DNA from: Hygrocybe punicea
Taxonomy: Eukaryota; Basidiomycota; Agaricomycetes; Agaricales; Hygrophoraceae
Direction of reading: 5' to 3'
Length of the DNA stretch: 64,000 nt
Assembly (NCBI GenBank): GCA_963556145.1
Contig: OY744465.1
Location: 5,394,001-5,458,000 of the forward strand
Shown here: piece after piece, positions 47,457 to 59,909 of the stretch
How positions within the stretch are numbered: the stretch's first letter is position 1
How the letters are laid out: every line of letters starts with the position of its first letter
The notes under the pieces: generated by a model
Databases searched by the model: none
What the model saw: only the letters and a program-made list of their open reading frames with translations
What the model was told of the DNA's origin: nothing
Program-made: the position numbers and the translations under genes

Positions 47457-50198
47457 AACGGTTCTGATAAGCTACACATGTATCTTGGTGGGATGGCAGG
47501 CACAGGGAAATCACAAGTCATCAAAGCATTGACTAGTTTTTTTGGTAAACACAACGAAAATCATCGATTTGTGGTTCTTGCACCAACCGGTGGTGCTGCT
47601 GCCCTTGTAAATGGATCCACATATCACTCCATTCTTGGAATTAATCAGGGAGGATCATCTCGTTCCCTTGCACAAGTACGTGCCAATCTTGATGGTGTGG
47701 ATTACATTTTCATTGATGAGGTGTCAATGTTATCTTGCAGAGATATGTATAAAATCAGTGCTTAGTGTGCAAAAGCACGTGGTGTTTATGATGAACCCTT
47801 TGGTGGCATTAATATGATATTTGCAGGAGATTTTGGCCAACTTCCACCAGCTATGAGTGGTGCTCCTTTATACTCTGCAACCGTTGGTGTCCAAATCAAT
47901 TCCAGTCAAACTATAGCAAATCAGGAAGCGGCTATAGGCAAAGCTCTTTGGCATCAAATAACAACAGTTGTTATATTACGTGAAAATATGAGACAAACCA
48001 ATCAGTCAGAAGAAGATGTCCAACTGAGGCTTGCTTTGGAAAACATGAGATACAAAGCATGTACTCCCAAAGATATTGCATTTCTTCATACTCGTGTTGC
48101 AGGAAAAGGTCCAAATGATCCAAAATTAGCCCAAAAGAAATTCAGGAATGTGTCAGTTATAACTGCATTGAATGCACAAAAAGACAAAATCAATGAACTT
48201 GGTATTCAACGTTTTGCTGCTGAAAATAGGAGACCATTCACATCATTCTATTCCATAGACAGATGGAATGATCCTACTAGTTCCAATAGCAAAAGAAAAT
48301 CTCATCACATGTCAACAATTTTGGATCCTATTCGACACACAAAGATATTGGAACCTTCACTCCAAAAGCTACTGTGGAGCCAACCACATGCATCATCCTC
48401 TGATCATATACCAGGAAGATTGGACTTGTGTGTAGGCATGCCAGTGATGCTGAGGAACAATGATGCAACAGAGTGCTGCATTACCAAAGGAGCAGAGGGC
48501 ATAGTTGTGGGTTGGCAGAGTGCAATAGGTCCTGAGCAACAAACTGTACTGGACACTTTATTTGTCAGATTATTGAATCCTCCAAAAAGAATTAACATAG
48601 AAGGACTTCCTGAAAATGTGGTGCTGATTACAAAACATGTCACATCCACCATGTGCTCATTACCCAATGATGATGTGATATCTTTGTCAAGAGAACAAGT
48701 GTTGGTACTACCTAATTTTGCAATGACTGATTATGCATGTCAAGGACGTACTCGTCCTAACAATGTAGTTGACCTCAGTAGTTGTAGAAACCACCAATCC
48801 TATTATACTTGCTTATCAAGAAGTGCTTCTGCAGCAGGAACTATCATCATGCAAGGCTTTGATCCTAAAGTAATTACCATGGGTGCTTCTGGATATCTCA
48901 GGCAGGAATTCAGAGAATTAGAACTGCTTGATGAGATTACCAAACTGAAATATCAAGGACTCTTACCAGACCATGTCAAGGGAGATCAGCGAAATTCTAT
49001 CATTGATCAATTTAGAAAATGGAAAGGAAAGTCATATATTCCAAAAAACATTCATCATGCTATCGCATGGAAAGCCATGGAGCAACTAAATCAATACACA
49101 ACACAGCCCTCTCCATGGCAATTAATTAAACCTATGAACAAAAATCAAAAGGCAGATTTCAGAAACCTCAACTTTGTTCCTGCAAAAGGAACTGTTCCAA
49201 TCACTGTCACTCATAAAAATTCGACGGCCAATGTATTGCAAAATAAAAAACGAAAATTACAACAAGTTGTAAGTTCATCTTCCATAGTGAAAAAAAGACG
49301 AAAAACAAGTACTATTGAATTAAATGAACCAAAAGGGTTTATATGGGATGCGCAAGATTGGAGCTGTGCTTATGATTCACTCTTTACAATATTACTAGCA
49401 ATATGGAATGAAGATCCATCAAGTTGGAAAAAAAGATTCAATAGCATCAATGAAATATTAAAGATTTTGAGCTTAGGATTCAAACGATCCAAGAATCACA
49501 CAACAGATTTAGAAACAGTTAGAAATACAATCAGACATTTATTGCATCAAGATAAACCCGAAATATTTCCTTATGGTCAAGTTGGCATTGCCATAAGTGA
49601 TTTGGCCCATTATATAATGAAAGCAAATGAACCAATGACTTCAACTTGTCTTAAATGTATGAATTGTGAAAACATAACCATTCTGGAAAATGATAGATGT
49701 GATGCCATCTTTCATTGTTCATATTCATTTTCTGGAACCATCTCAACATGTCTTGCTCAAATCATAGTTAATAGACAACGGCACAAATGTCAATTGTGTT
49801 GGGGAGAGATTACTAAATTTATTGCATTTAACAAAATTCCACCTCTAATCATGTTTACAGTTGACTCTATTGAGAATTTAATAATTAGTCAAGTTATAAA
49901 CTTGTCAATTGATGACATATCCACTGCTTACACATTGAGAGGAATTGTGTACTTTGGTGATGCACATTTTACTGCCCGCATATTCATCAACAGTATGGTA
50001 TGGTTTCATGATGGTATATCAACCAGATCAATTTGTATTAATGAAGGTGATATAGATGACTTTTCAAATATTAATTTATTGTCATGTAATGGTAATAATG
50101 CTGTACTGTTTATATATGCTCAATCTTAATATGTGTTCTCTTGCTAAAAGAAGGGACGAGTAACATGCCATGCAAAGCAATGGCCCACACCCCACTAG
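47457..50198 (+). mobile_element. Helitron copy 2, truncated at the 5' side
   Basis: It is homologous to copy 1 from 47457 (equivalent to 5493 in copy 1) to the shared 3' signal: hairpin at 50167-50184 and CTAG at 50195-50198, then a host T. The nuclease half and the 5' end are missing. The 3' side cuts a Plavaka transposase gene on the minus strand, which gives the host context for the insertion. Confidence 0.92.
47478..50129 (+). pseudogene. RepHel helicase and USP-like domain fragment (Helitron copy 2)
   Basis: It begins at the Walker A region (YLGGMAGTGKSQVIKAL), so the Rep nuclease is absent. One in-frame TAG at 47763-47765 stands where copy 1 has CAG; otherwise the frame is open to 50129 through the remaining helicase motifs and the C-terminal USP-like domain (DWSCAYDSLF, CLKCMNC, CQLC, HFTARIF..WFHDG). 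By eye the protein is about 95 percent identical to copy 1, with no gap. It retains CAA at the codon that is TAA (6057) in copy 1. Confidence 0.92.
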
Positions 50199-53100
50199 TG
50201 GTCCATGTTCTTTCTATGCACCGTCCAAAAGTAGGCATTAACATGCAACTTTGACATATGCTGGTCAATGGAATGATAGAACCAGCAGGACTTCCATCAG
50301 TACGGTAAGACCTCTTGATAGAGTACATGTTGTGGTTTTGTTCTGCAGCAGGCTTCGTCCTCGTGTACCATTCAATATACGCCAAAGGCATCCGGGGCCA
50401 AAATGATGGTGATGGTCCAAGGCCATAATCTAATGATGAGGGAAGTGTGAAAATGACTCGGAGACGTCCTATCCTTGTTCCTAGCATTTTCGTGGTCAAC
50501 AGAAGTCAATGTGGTAGAAATGGGGGCAGACCTTCAAGGCCGGTGGATTCTGCATCATCTGTGTGCAGGATGACAGCAGTGTCAAATCGACTAGGCCTGT
50601 TCTTCATTGCAGGAGCAGCTTTGAGGACGTCATATTCTTCCTCACTGTCTTCAAGACTGGGAGGATGAAATTTGAACGTATGGTAGACGTCAAGCCTCTG
50701 GAATGGTAGGGTATGCAATGCAGTGATCCGAGAAGGTGCTGGGTGGGGTGCGAGACGATTTAGATAGTCCTTGAGAGCAGTAGAAAGTCCAGGAGCTGAA
50801 TGTTGTTTTTCAATATCAGAAATTAAACGTCGAGGCTGAGTTGGATATTTAGGAAGTGAGATTGCTTTTCCAGCCACATTGCATGAAAGTGACTTGGATG
50901 GTGGATTGTCAGCAATATGTTCGTTTTCTCTCCAGGAAATGTAATTTTGGAAAGTAAACATCTTCTCTTGACGCGAAAGCCATTTTATTATCTGGGGAAA
51001 CTCGTCACGTTGGTTTGATGCCCGCCACCCCTCCTTCGCGAAATCAATGTGGAGACGTTCGAACATTTCTGTGTTATAATTGTCAGATGTGCCAAGATAC
51101 TTGATGGACTGGATGTAGTGGATGAGGCAATGGAATTTGGGGATGTTAAGATCCTGGCATATGCCTGTCTCGACGAAGTATGATTTGTGACGATGAAAGG
51201 CATCTAAGGCATCTTGCATGTAACCAAGGGTAATGTTGTCATGGGTGCTGTATTGGGCAAGGTAGATGAAATCGAGAAGAGAACGGCATGCGATGATAGC
51301 TTTCTGGGGCATGACACCAATAAGACAGCCTAGGAGAATCTTTGCCATGTTTTTCCTCTCTGTGCCAGATATTTGGGAGAGTGCAGATATACCATTTTTG
51401 AAATAACGCAATCCATACGCAGGTGGGAGACAACGTATACGGCAGTCCAGTTCGTTAGGTCCTATGGTCTGTTTACACCAGTTTGTGAGATGTTTGAAAA
51501 CACCCTGGTAGAGTTGATGAAGAACGTCAGGAGTGATAGCAAGATGAATGTCGGTGTGTGGAAACCCTGCCCAAAATGGAGCGTACACACTCCCAGATAC
51601 CCCCCTGTCCATGCAATACTTGTGGAACTGTGATTTTGTCGTTGACGTCTCCTTTGCCTTATCTACGACACCCAACGTCCACTGACCTGTCCTGTGGGCA
51701 AATGGACCAGGATCCTGAAGCTTGTGGGAAGGGCATTGGCATTTAGGGCATGTCCCATACTTAGAGCAAGATACAAGGCATTGTTCTGGGTAGTCGGCGA
51801 CATAGCATGCCAGGATTGGGTATACCTTCCTTACAAAGCCCTCGCCGCCCGTCATCTCAACACCATTCTTCCCTGCATCCATCAAAGGAGCCAGAATCGT
51901 TCGCATGGACTCGTGGAACAATTGTTGATTGCGCGCTCTATGCTCCTGCTGTGTTAACTGGTCACGACAAATTTTGTCCACCGACAGGTAACCAATTAGA
52001 ACACATGCATGCTGCGAGGGTTTACGACGAATGGCTTTGGGTATATTTCCCAATGTCAGATAGACAGGATAAGCAGATTTGCCTCCAGTGAACTGCGTAA
52101 GTTGAGTCTTGTCAGTCGCAATAATCACAGGTGCCAGTGTGGAGCCCACTGGGAGGCGGTTCTACAATTCTATCAGAAAGATAACGTATGGTTGAGGATC
52201 ATGGCTAGTGCACCTGAACTACATGCCACCATGAACCCGTCCACATCTCAGAGTAGACCCTGTTGTTGCGATTAGAATCGGAAAACACTTTCTTCGGCTG
52301 GTAAACCATATATTTTGATAGAGTTGGATCGCCCCAAAGACACTTTATAGCCTCTAGCACACTCCTGAACCTGATGATATGCTTCTTGCCAGGGCGATCT
52401 TTGAAAGAGAGGCATTTCGTTGTTCACCTTCCTGCCCGTTCAGGAATATCGTCCACAATCTGATGTAGCGCCCTTGTATTTCCAAATGAAAGCCCTAGCT
52501 TATCCTTGACCTTAGACATGCAAATCAGACGTGTCATATTCTTCAGAAAGTCAGAAAACATACACCAGGAATTGAGAGAAGTCTGTCAAATGCCTTGTTC
52601 CCTGGGCTGTCCTTGATTACCCAATTGGCAACACGCCAGTCGAGCTCTGAGGCAAAAGGATAGAATGATTCACCGCCAATCTGGTCCCCCATCAGGTCAT
52701 CGCCGTCACTATCACGTTGTCCATCAAACTGCTTCCTCCATCGCTCATGCAGGTTTTCATTCATTCTTATCACCTTAGCAGCATTGTCATACACATCCTC
52801 CACCCTATTATCATCCACGTCGTCCAGAACCCTGTGCTGCATGCGTCTAGCGGCTGCAGAAAGAGTGGATGGTCCTGGCCCTGCTTCTCCAAGCTCATCG
52901 TCATTGGTTGTAGGCAGTGTGGAAACCATGGGAATGAAGTCAAAGAGATCGCCGTCGTCTTCCTCGATATCATCCATAATGCCTTGCGGATCTTCATCCA
53001 CATCCATTCCACCCAATTCACCTTCTCTCACTAGCCCCTCATCATCAATAACCTGCATGTCCCCACCCTCTCCTTCTAAATCTAAAGGCGCAAGTTCTAC

Positions 53101-53220
53101 CAACTTGCCACGACGATACCAGGAGCATGTACGTGCAGTTCGTAGATGAGATGTGCAGCCTCTCTTGGTCTTGAAGGACCTATTACAAACAGGGCATGCA
53201 AGGTCGTCCAGAACATCCAT
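50199..53220 (-). pseudogene. Plavaka-type transposase, C-terminus severed by Helitron copy 2
   Basis: Exons 53220-52564, 52510-52214 and 52161-50199 join in phase 0. The N-terminus has a zinc-finger-like CPVCNRSFKTKRGCTSHLRT (about 53195-53136) and acidic text. Exon 2 reads LHQIVDDIPERAGR, then TGA at 52424-52426 (expected TGG), then KCLSFKDRPGKKHIIRF and RVYSEMWTGSWW. Exon 3 holds IIATDKTQLTQF and SAYPVYLTLGNIPKAIRRKP, ILACYVADYPEQCLVSC, CPKCQCP, ITPDVLHQLYQGVFKHL, LDFIYLAQYSTHD and NTEMFERLHIDFAKEGWRAS, matching Plavaka (PF18759). A second TGA lies at 50506-50508. The tail RSCH/QSCMLMPTFGR-type text ends CIERTWT exactly at the Helitron junction. Plavaka proteins are RNase H-fold DNA transposases. 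Confidence 0.88.
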
Positions 53221-53512
53221 GATAATGCAGATACTGGATAGATGTTGTAGCTTGAGATCCAGGAGGTTCAGGCTTTGTGAGTCGCGACCTTCAGTTAGGA
53301 AAGATCAGATTACGAGATAGGGTGCATGTGCCCCACTGATTACGGACAATAAGGACAGCATACAACGTTAGAGACGAATAGCCTGTCATGCTACAAGAGA
53401 ACTAGACAGATAAAAGGTGGAGTCAGAAAACCAACAAGCTACAAAAGGTTGAACAGGGATAACATGTATACCTAATGGGGAATCGCAACAGCGAACATCA
53501 CAACAGCGAACA

Positions 53513-55625
53513 TCACAACAATTGAGAATGTCCAATGTCCAACACCTGCCTCGCTGTCTGAAGCTCAGTGCATTCTCTAATGCCCATGCAGTCGTGGAGA
53601 ATAGCATGTGAGAAGTCGAGTATTTGAACGCCGCCCGTTGTTGATAAACTAATATTGTCAGGCCGTATGTCCTGATGGCTGACGCCGGCGGTATGAATGG
53701 TCTGTATCATGGTCCAAAGATCAGATCTAAATGTAAACCAAATGGGGAGAACAACATCAATAATATGTCCACCCAACAGAATAGAAACCATGTACTGTTG
53801 GCAGATTGAAAGCTCGGAAAATGAGGAGATAGCTTCCCCTGCATAACGCATAATGAGCATGTTAACATTTTCGCCAATAAATAGGCCATACACTATGGGT
53901 ATTGCAGTGCCCTGCAGTGCTGAGAGGGTCGCATACATTTTGGCTTCGTGGCGTAGAAGTGCTTGTGACGACTCTTGCATAGCAACTTTTGCAACAATGT
54001 CCTCTGTTAGCACGTCGCCGAAGTGCCCTCTGAACACATTCCCAACAGACCCACTTCCCAGAAACGTCGTCATACGTAGTTCGCAGCATGGTGGGTCTTT
54101 TAGATGCCTCAGAAGTGACTGTAGAAAAGTGGATATAATTCCCACACAGTGGACAATGGCTGGGACGATGGCTTGGAACCGAAGAACCGCAACGCTGGAG
54201 TCAAAAGTACATGAACTGAGCTCAGTTTGGCACGGAGGATCTGCCACTTCTTGGCGGCTCAGCTCGTAGATGGCTAGATTGAAGCGCTCCAGATCGAATG
54301 TCAGCTGCAAAGTTTCCGACTAAAGGTGTTCAGAATTAGAAGATGCTGAGAAACAGAAGCAGCTGACCTTGGAGAGTATGCTTCCACTGGAAAATGTTGT
54401 CAAGGGTACAGCAGAAAGCGTATTAGAACCAGCATCCTGAGGGCTATTCTTTGTGGCCAGTTTCGCTGCCAACCGTGTTCAGGACAACGGCGTACGCACG
54501 TCAATGGCTGGGATTTCAAGGTGTTGCGGAGGCTTGACGTTGCCTGCACGCAAAAGGCAGAAAACCATGATAGGCATAAAGGGCAGTGTGGAGTTGAGGG
54601 TGGAAAGAATGTCGGAGCAAATGAGGCCGTGCAGCTTGGTCCCCGGGATTGGACAAAGTGTGAAGAGCATATAATGATCTCCACCAAATAGAACTGCATA
54701 TGGGATCTTAGTTGCTCCTGACAGCATAGATATGCCAATCTATATAATGATATGGTGATGATGAATGCCGAGGAGCAATACAAGATTGAGACCCAAGCAC
54801 CTTGAAGATAATCGATCGATGTCCTGTTTCAGTGGGACCCAGCTCTAAAATTGTAGAATTTTGGCCCAGGTGTAATATATTCTCAGCGTGATATGAGAAC
54901 GCAGACCAACTCTTGAACTCAACATGGAGCTGGGGAGGAGCATCCTGACAAGGACGGTAGACGGCATCTGGTGTCTGATTATAAGCTGTGTACTGAACGA
55001 TGGCCTCTGGATGTGTCTGATTTGCATCCACAGCTTCGACAGTGTGGCATATCAGGATGAAGGCTTGACTGAAGAAGTTACTAGTGGTAGGTTCGTGGCC
55101 CAGAGGAAAATTCCTGAGGGACATACCCAGACTAGCAATAGTTTGAATGAGAATCATGGAAGGTTCAAGATGTTGGCCTGGTGCAGTTTGAAGGTAGATT
55201 CCAAGGGATTCCACCATGCGTGTCGCCAAGGATTGATCATGAAATATGAAAGCTGGACGACCTTCCTGATTCGGCTGCGGGATACCGGGATTGTACGGCG
55301 CTGTGGAGGTTGATGTGGGGGTCTTTCTGAATTCATGTTCAGGGGGTAGAGGAAAGCGCATGGCAGGGATGAAGGTCTGTAGAGTTGCCATTAGGTTGCG
55401 GGTAACGGATTGATCACGACTCAGATGACGCTCTCTTGAAGTTGTCCTTTCAATTATTTGCAGGGGGATGACTGATAGGATAAACTGAAGTGCTGTCTGT
55501 GCCATCAATCTACGTAGCTTGGATACCACCCCTGCCCTTTGCCACAAATCGGAGATGCGAGCGGCGGCTGTTAGCGAATGTAATGTTACAGCTAAAACTG
55601 AGCAAGATGATGACATATAGAACAA
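53513..55625 (-). pseudogene. Protein-kinase-like basidiomycete protein with one nonsense codon
   Basis: Exons 55625-54801, 54739-54368 and 54304-53796 plus 53726-53513 splice in phase, about 640 residues. The N-terminal 300 residues include RPAFIFHDQSLATRMVESLG, HVEFKSWSAFSYHAENILHL and LGPTETGHRSIIFK, a pattern I know from mushroom hypothetical proteins; KIPYAVLFGGDHYMLFTL follows. The C-terminal part is kinase-like: GSGSVGNVFRG (glycine loop), VAKVAM (lysine), HEAKMYATLSALQGTAIPIV and HQDIRPDNIS (catalytic loop), with DFS where DFG is usual. A TGA at 54479-54481 interrupts PLS-TRLAAK and is explained by CGA. Activity is uncertain because of the stop and the altered DFG. Confidence 0.68.
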
Positions 55626-55639
55626 ATCCTGACCCAGCA

Positions 55640-56600
55640 GGGGGAAATTCCTAGGATGTAGTGTAGCGTGTCAGATATAGACACGAACGAACACGAACGA
55701 ACACGATAATGGGGCACTCACAAAAAAGTCAAAACGAAAAAAACCTCAGTTTACGGAGCGGCAGTCCCCCGAGCGGGCAAGGGTCGACGGATCACCGCAG
55801 GACCTAAGATGACAATAGTGGCGACAAAAGCCCAGCCAAAGAAAAGTGTTGCTACAAGACCCAGCTTTGTTGTTGGAAAGTGAAGAAAAAGAAGGTTGAA
55901 AAGGTGAAGGGCGATGACGAACGACCTTTTGTTGGTTTTTGGGGTTTTCTAACTTGAAACAGACCAGACATACCACATGGCATTGGCAACATTGCCTGTC
56001 TGTTTGATTGCACCTGCATGCCAGGGCCGTGAGTCACGGAGGCAGCAAAATAACCCAACGTAGGCTCATCGCAGTCCCCGAGGCTTGTATTGTGTTGGCT
56101 ACCAGGAGGGGAAAAAAACAGGTGATAACGAGAGTTCGAGGATAACAAGGGTTCGAGGATAACAAGGGTTCGAGGATAATGAGAGAGGATAACGAGAGTT
56201 CGAGGATAGGTTTTCTAAACTGTATTACTGAAACAATTAGGAAACTTTACCCCATCAAAAGCGTATGTACGCACCAGCAGCATAAAACGATAGAGAATAA
56301 TGAAAGCAAACTAGCCTCCGTAGCTTGAAAAGGGGACAATAGGTCGGACATGATGAGGAATCTAATCGGACATCGGCGTGCTGTGCTAGTGGGAGACCCA
56401 GCTCATTGAAGGGGGGTGGTAGACAAAGCTGTAATTACTGAAACGATTAGAACAAAAGAAAGAAACTTTATCCCATGAAAAGGGTATGTACGCACCAGCA
56501 GCATAAAAACACAGGTACGTTGTTTCCCGAAAAGGTGTCTATGTTACAGTGATAACATGGACACCTTTTTTGGACAACTAACCGGAACCGTCTGGTACTT
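55640..56600. other. Intergenic region with short tandem and direct repeats
   Basis: No gene seen. ACGAACGAACACGAACG lies at about 55684; a 17-bp unit GATAACAAGGGTTCGAG repeats about five times at 56125-56205; and a block of about 75 bp ending GTATGTACGCACCAGCAGCA occurs at 56218-56290 and again at 56428-56513. The TET/JBP gene promoter should lie in this interval or just after it. Confidence 0.65.
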
Positions 56601-56611
56601 CAACACGCTTC

Positions 56612-59600
56612 ATGCAGCGTATTCTGCTGGATCTCTCACAAAAGGAGGCTCTGTGCCTGCTTAACTACCTGGATCAGTGCGCTGGCAGTCTTCCGCTTGA
56701 CATTTTAACCCTTTATAAGAAAATAGAGTCTCACTCACGAGCATCCGCAACTCCCTCCCTCGCGTATCCGGCTCCCCTTGCTACTCCCTCCCTGGCGTAT
56801 CTGGCTCCCCTTGCTACTCCTCAACTTGAAACACCACCGAGCTCTTTAATTCCTGGATCTGCATGTAGCTCTCATCTCAGTCAGCAAGACATTGATCATG
56901 GGGCTCAGGCCCAAACTGCTGGAGATATGGTGCGTACATTCATTCAACTGAGTCATTCCTTCTTGACTTGAACTGGCACCAGCCGAACACTTCCTTCCCC
57001 AGAAACCTTGATGCCAACCCTGTGAGACTCAGCGGGGACGTTGCTAATCTCACGAACTTGAACGCGAATGCGAACGTCGTGAACTCGAACCCAAATGATG
57101 TTGAAGCCATCTTACCTGCATCACAAAACCAATCGGAACGATCTGCGCTACGACGGTCGAAACGAGTTGGGGACCAGTGGGACCTGGATCCTTACAGCGG
57201 GGTGGGCATGGCTGCGGCGGGTGGTGGGGTGGGCATGGCTGCAGCAGGCCATTGCAAATGCGGAGGTGTGAAGCATAGGAAAAAGGCAAAACCAAGGAAA
57301 GGGAAGAAAAAGCAGGCCAAGGCTGAGGAAAGCGAAGGTGAAGGTTGGGAGGTTATGGATGAGCCTGCTTGCGCCGTAGGAGAGCGGGCTGCTGAGGCTG
57401 TCTCAAACTTAGCGCAAGGTGCTTTGAGCAATATTTTGCATCCACTAACCCAAAGGTGGATTGAGTCGATGAAGACGATGGTGAAGGGGCAGAAATGGAT
57501 CGACGAGAACGGCGCTTTCATGACAAACTCCTTGCAGTCACTTGTGGTTTGATGCAAACGGAGCCTTGAAATGGCTGCAGGGTTAGAATTTGTGACAATG
57601 ATTAATATGCTGCAGCTGGCGGCAAAGGCAGACAGGTACGTCCTGTTGCTATCTTTTACCATTCTCAAAGGAATTTCAGCAGCGTTATGCAGATCAATGG
57701 CCTAAAATCAGTGGATGCTGTCTTTCGTGACTGCATAGCTGGCATGGATGGTGCGCCTCAGCCATCTACATTTCAGAAATGGGTCGGAGTCAGCATGAAA
57801 TATGCCTCGATCGCCGGGGCAGGTATGAGGCACACCCTATCCATCTCACTGTTGTTGGTTTCTAACATCATATTATAGGAACTATCTACTTGCTGATGGT
57901 TATAGCGGCCAAAAAAAAACGGGTTCAGATTGGCTGTATGAATGTTGATGAGATTTCAGCTGTATGTAACGCACTTCGCTGGCCTAACCCAGGTGAGTCT
58001 TCTTGATCTCAGTGATTCTTGCTCTAACTGTTATCTTAGATACGGACATGGGACAGGATATAATCAGTCGCCTGATTCCGTTGATTGACTACCTACGTCG
58101 TCGGATTCCCTTGACGATGTCGACCATGTTCTCCCGTTCACTTCTCAAGGACTTAGGTTTAACTGGAGACATAGACTGTGGCAACTTGGACGATTCAGAC
58201 AAATTTTTTGACAGCATTAGAAGGAAGTAAGTGCTTCATTTTTATTGCGATTTGTATATTAAGGTCACCAGTTCTTTTGTGTCATTGACTAGAAACCGGC
58301 CGATCTGGGCAGAGTGCCTGGAGCCTCCGGAACCAGCAGATGACCCTGTGTCCCTTCATGTTATCAATCAGAATCTTCTCATGTCCCATGCGTCATCAAG
58401 CTGTTCTGATATGTCCACGCGTCCGCCATCACCGTTCTCAGAATCTGGGAGTGACAGTGATATCCAGAATTGTGACGACAGGCCGCTTGACAGTGACAAT
58501 GACATGCCAGCCCCTCCTCCTACTGATACATTTCGGTTTCCCGATCGCAAACGGCGGGACTACATGGTACTTGACACCCGATTTGACATAGATGCTGAGC
58601 AGAATAGGAAGATACCTTATCCATGTGATGATGATGAGAGGAGTGAATGGACATATATGCAAAGGGCTTATGCAAGCCGTGCACGCGTGCCGTCGGACAG
58701 TATTGACTTTGCCCGCATGGTATGGTGTTTTGAATCTGATATTAGAGCTGCATATTTGATGTTATTTTGTTAGGTATCGGAGCTCTATGATGACGACAGC
58801 GTAAAGAAGGAAGGTAGTTATGTGGTTATGGATGAGAAAGTTTTTGATCAGTCTGTGTGTTCCTGAGAATTCCCAGTCTACTAACTAATGTACATTTCCT
58901 TACAGGAAAGAGGTCCGACTTAATTGCTCAGATGGCTCAGTAAATGTTTTTGTCTGGGGAGATATGCCGCTGCAGATGCGTTCCTCATTGGAACACAACA
59001 TACGTAACGCTTTATTAGTTGAAAGTGGCTCTTCTCTCATTTATACCGATAGTTCTGCCACTCCAAAAGGGCACAAATTTCTGGCGATCCACTGCGACAT
59101 GTACATGTGGAACGGAACACAAGTGAGTAGCACCTGTTTTGCAGGGCCCCAATTATATAAAGAAACTAACACCTCCAACTAGGGAGAAGGTGCTCCGCCT
59201 GATGTACATCCTCACTTCCTTAGACGCAAAGGATGCTCCAAGACCAACTATTATCAACTAGTCCCGCGTGTTTCAAAGGAACTCATGGAACACACCAGGG
59301 AGTATGAGAACCTTTGCAATTCGTTTGAGGAGTTCTTTCTGTGGGTTGAAGAAAAGGTACATGCCAGGTTTACATTGTTTTATGTTATTGATATATGCTA
59401 ATGTAATCATTTCAGTTACTTGAACGGCTTCCTGATGTTTATGAAGACTTGGCCATATTTGCTGATGTTCTCCCAGGGAAGGCGGCTTTGCCTGTTCATC
59501 CATTTGGCGGGTTTGTTCTCAATATCAATGTTGTCACATGCTGCCACCATGACGTCAAGGACCTACGGGCATGCCTAGTTCTTGTCATAGGTGAACATGT

Positions 59601-59805
59601 AGGTGGAGAGCTGTGCTTGCTGGAGCCAGGCTTAGTGTTACGTTTGCGAAACGGAGACATGGCACTTTTCCCCTCCGGTAGGATTACTCACTTTAATCTC
59701 CACTATATGGGTATTAGAGCATCTATTGTTCTACATTCTGATCATGCTGGGAAGATGTGGGCTGAGGATAGGAATGGTTGGATGGGCCATGGATACATGT
59801 CATAG
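56612..59805 (+). CDS. TET/JBP-family 2-oxoglutarate/Fe(II) dioxygenase, ten exons
   Basis: Exons 56612-56929, 56983-57635, 57680-57822, 57879-57992, 58040-58226, 58293-58719, 58774-58813, 58911-59122, 59183-59356 and 59416-59805 keep phase throughout. Domains: Ala/Pro/Leu repeats and a basic KHRKKAKPRKGKKK stretch (possible nuclear signal), a helical INGLKSVDAVFRDCIAGMDG region, acidic linkers, then the dioxygenase: HPFGGFVLNINVVTCCHHDV with the iron-binding HxD (His 59545-59547, Asp 59551-59553), GGELCLLEPGLVLRLRNGDM, and the distal His in SGRITHFNLHY (59689-59691), with GIRASIVLHSD for 2-oxoglutarate contact. The family oxidises methylpyrimidines in DNA. One TGA (57550-57552, from CGA) lies in exon 2, well before the catalytic domain, unless that region is spliced differently. 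The start codon is inferred. Neighbours are transposon genes. Confidence 0.82.
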
Positions 59806-59909
59806 AAAATAGTGCTAACCGAGACTTGTTTGTTTGTTTATATGTGCCACGTAATCGTTGATATTCATTCTTTGCTCTTTCCACCACCGTCTTCCTTTGT
59901 ATCTTGTCA

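Noticed and set aside
46782..47554. Short ORFs on both strands over the 82-bp array
   Set aside because: They repeat with the array period and exist on both strands, as palindromic repeats produce.
50506..53220. Calling this transposase a second KDZ copy
   Set aside because: Motifs such as DKTQLTQF, YPVYLTLGNIPK and ITPDVLHQLYQG are those of Plavaka; it lacks the KDZ LDANF and YDIACQW motifs and the CxC2 cluster.
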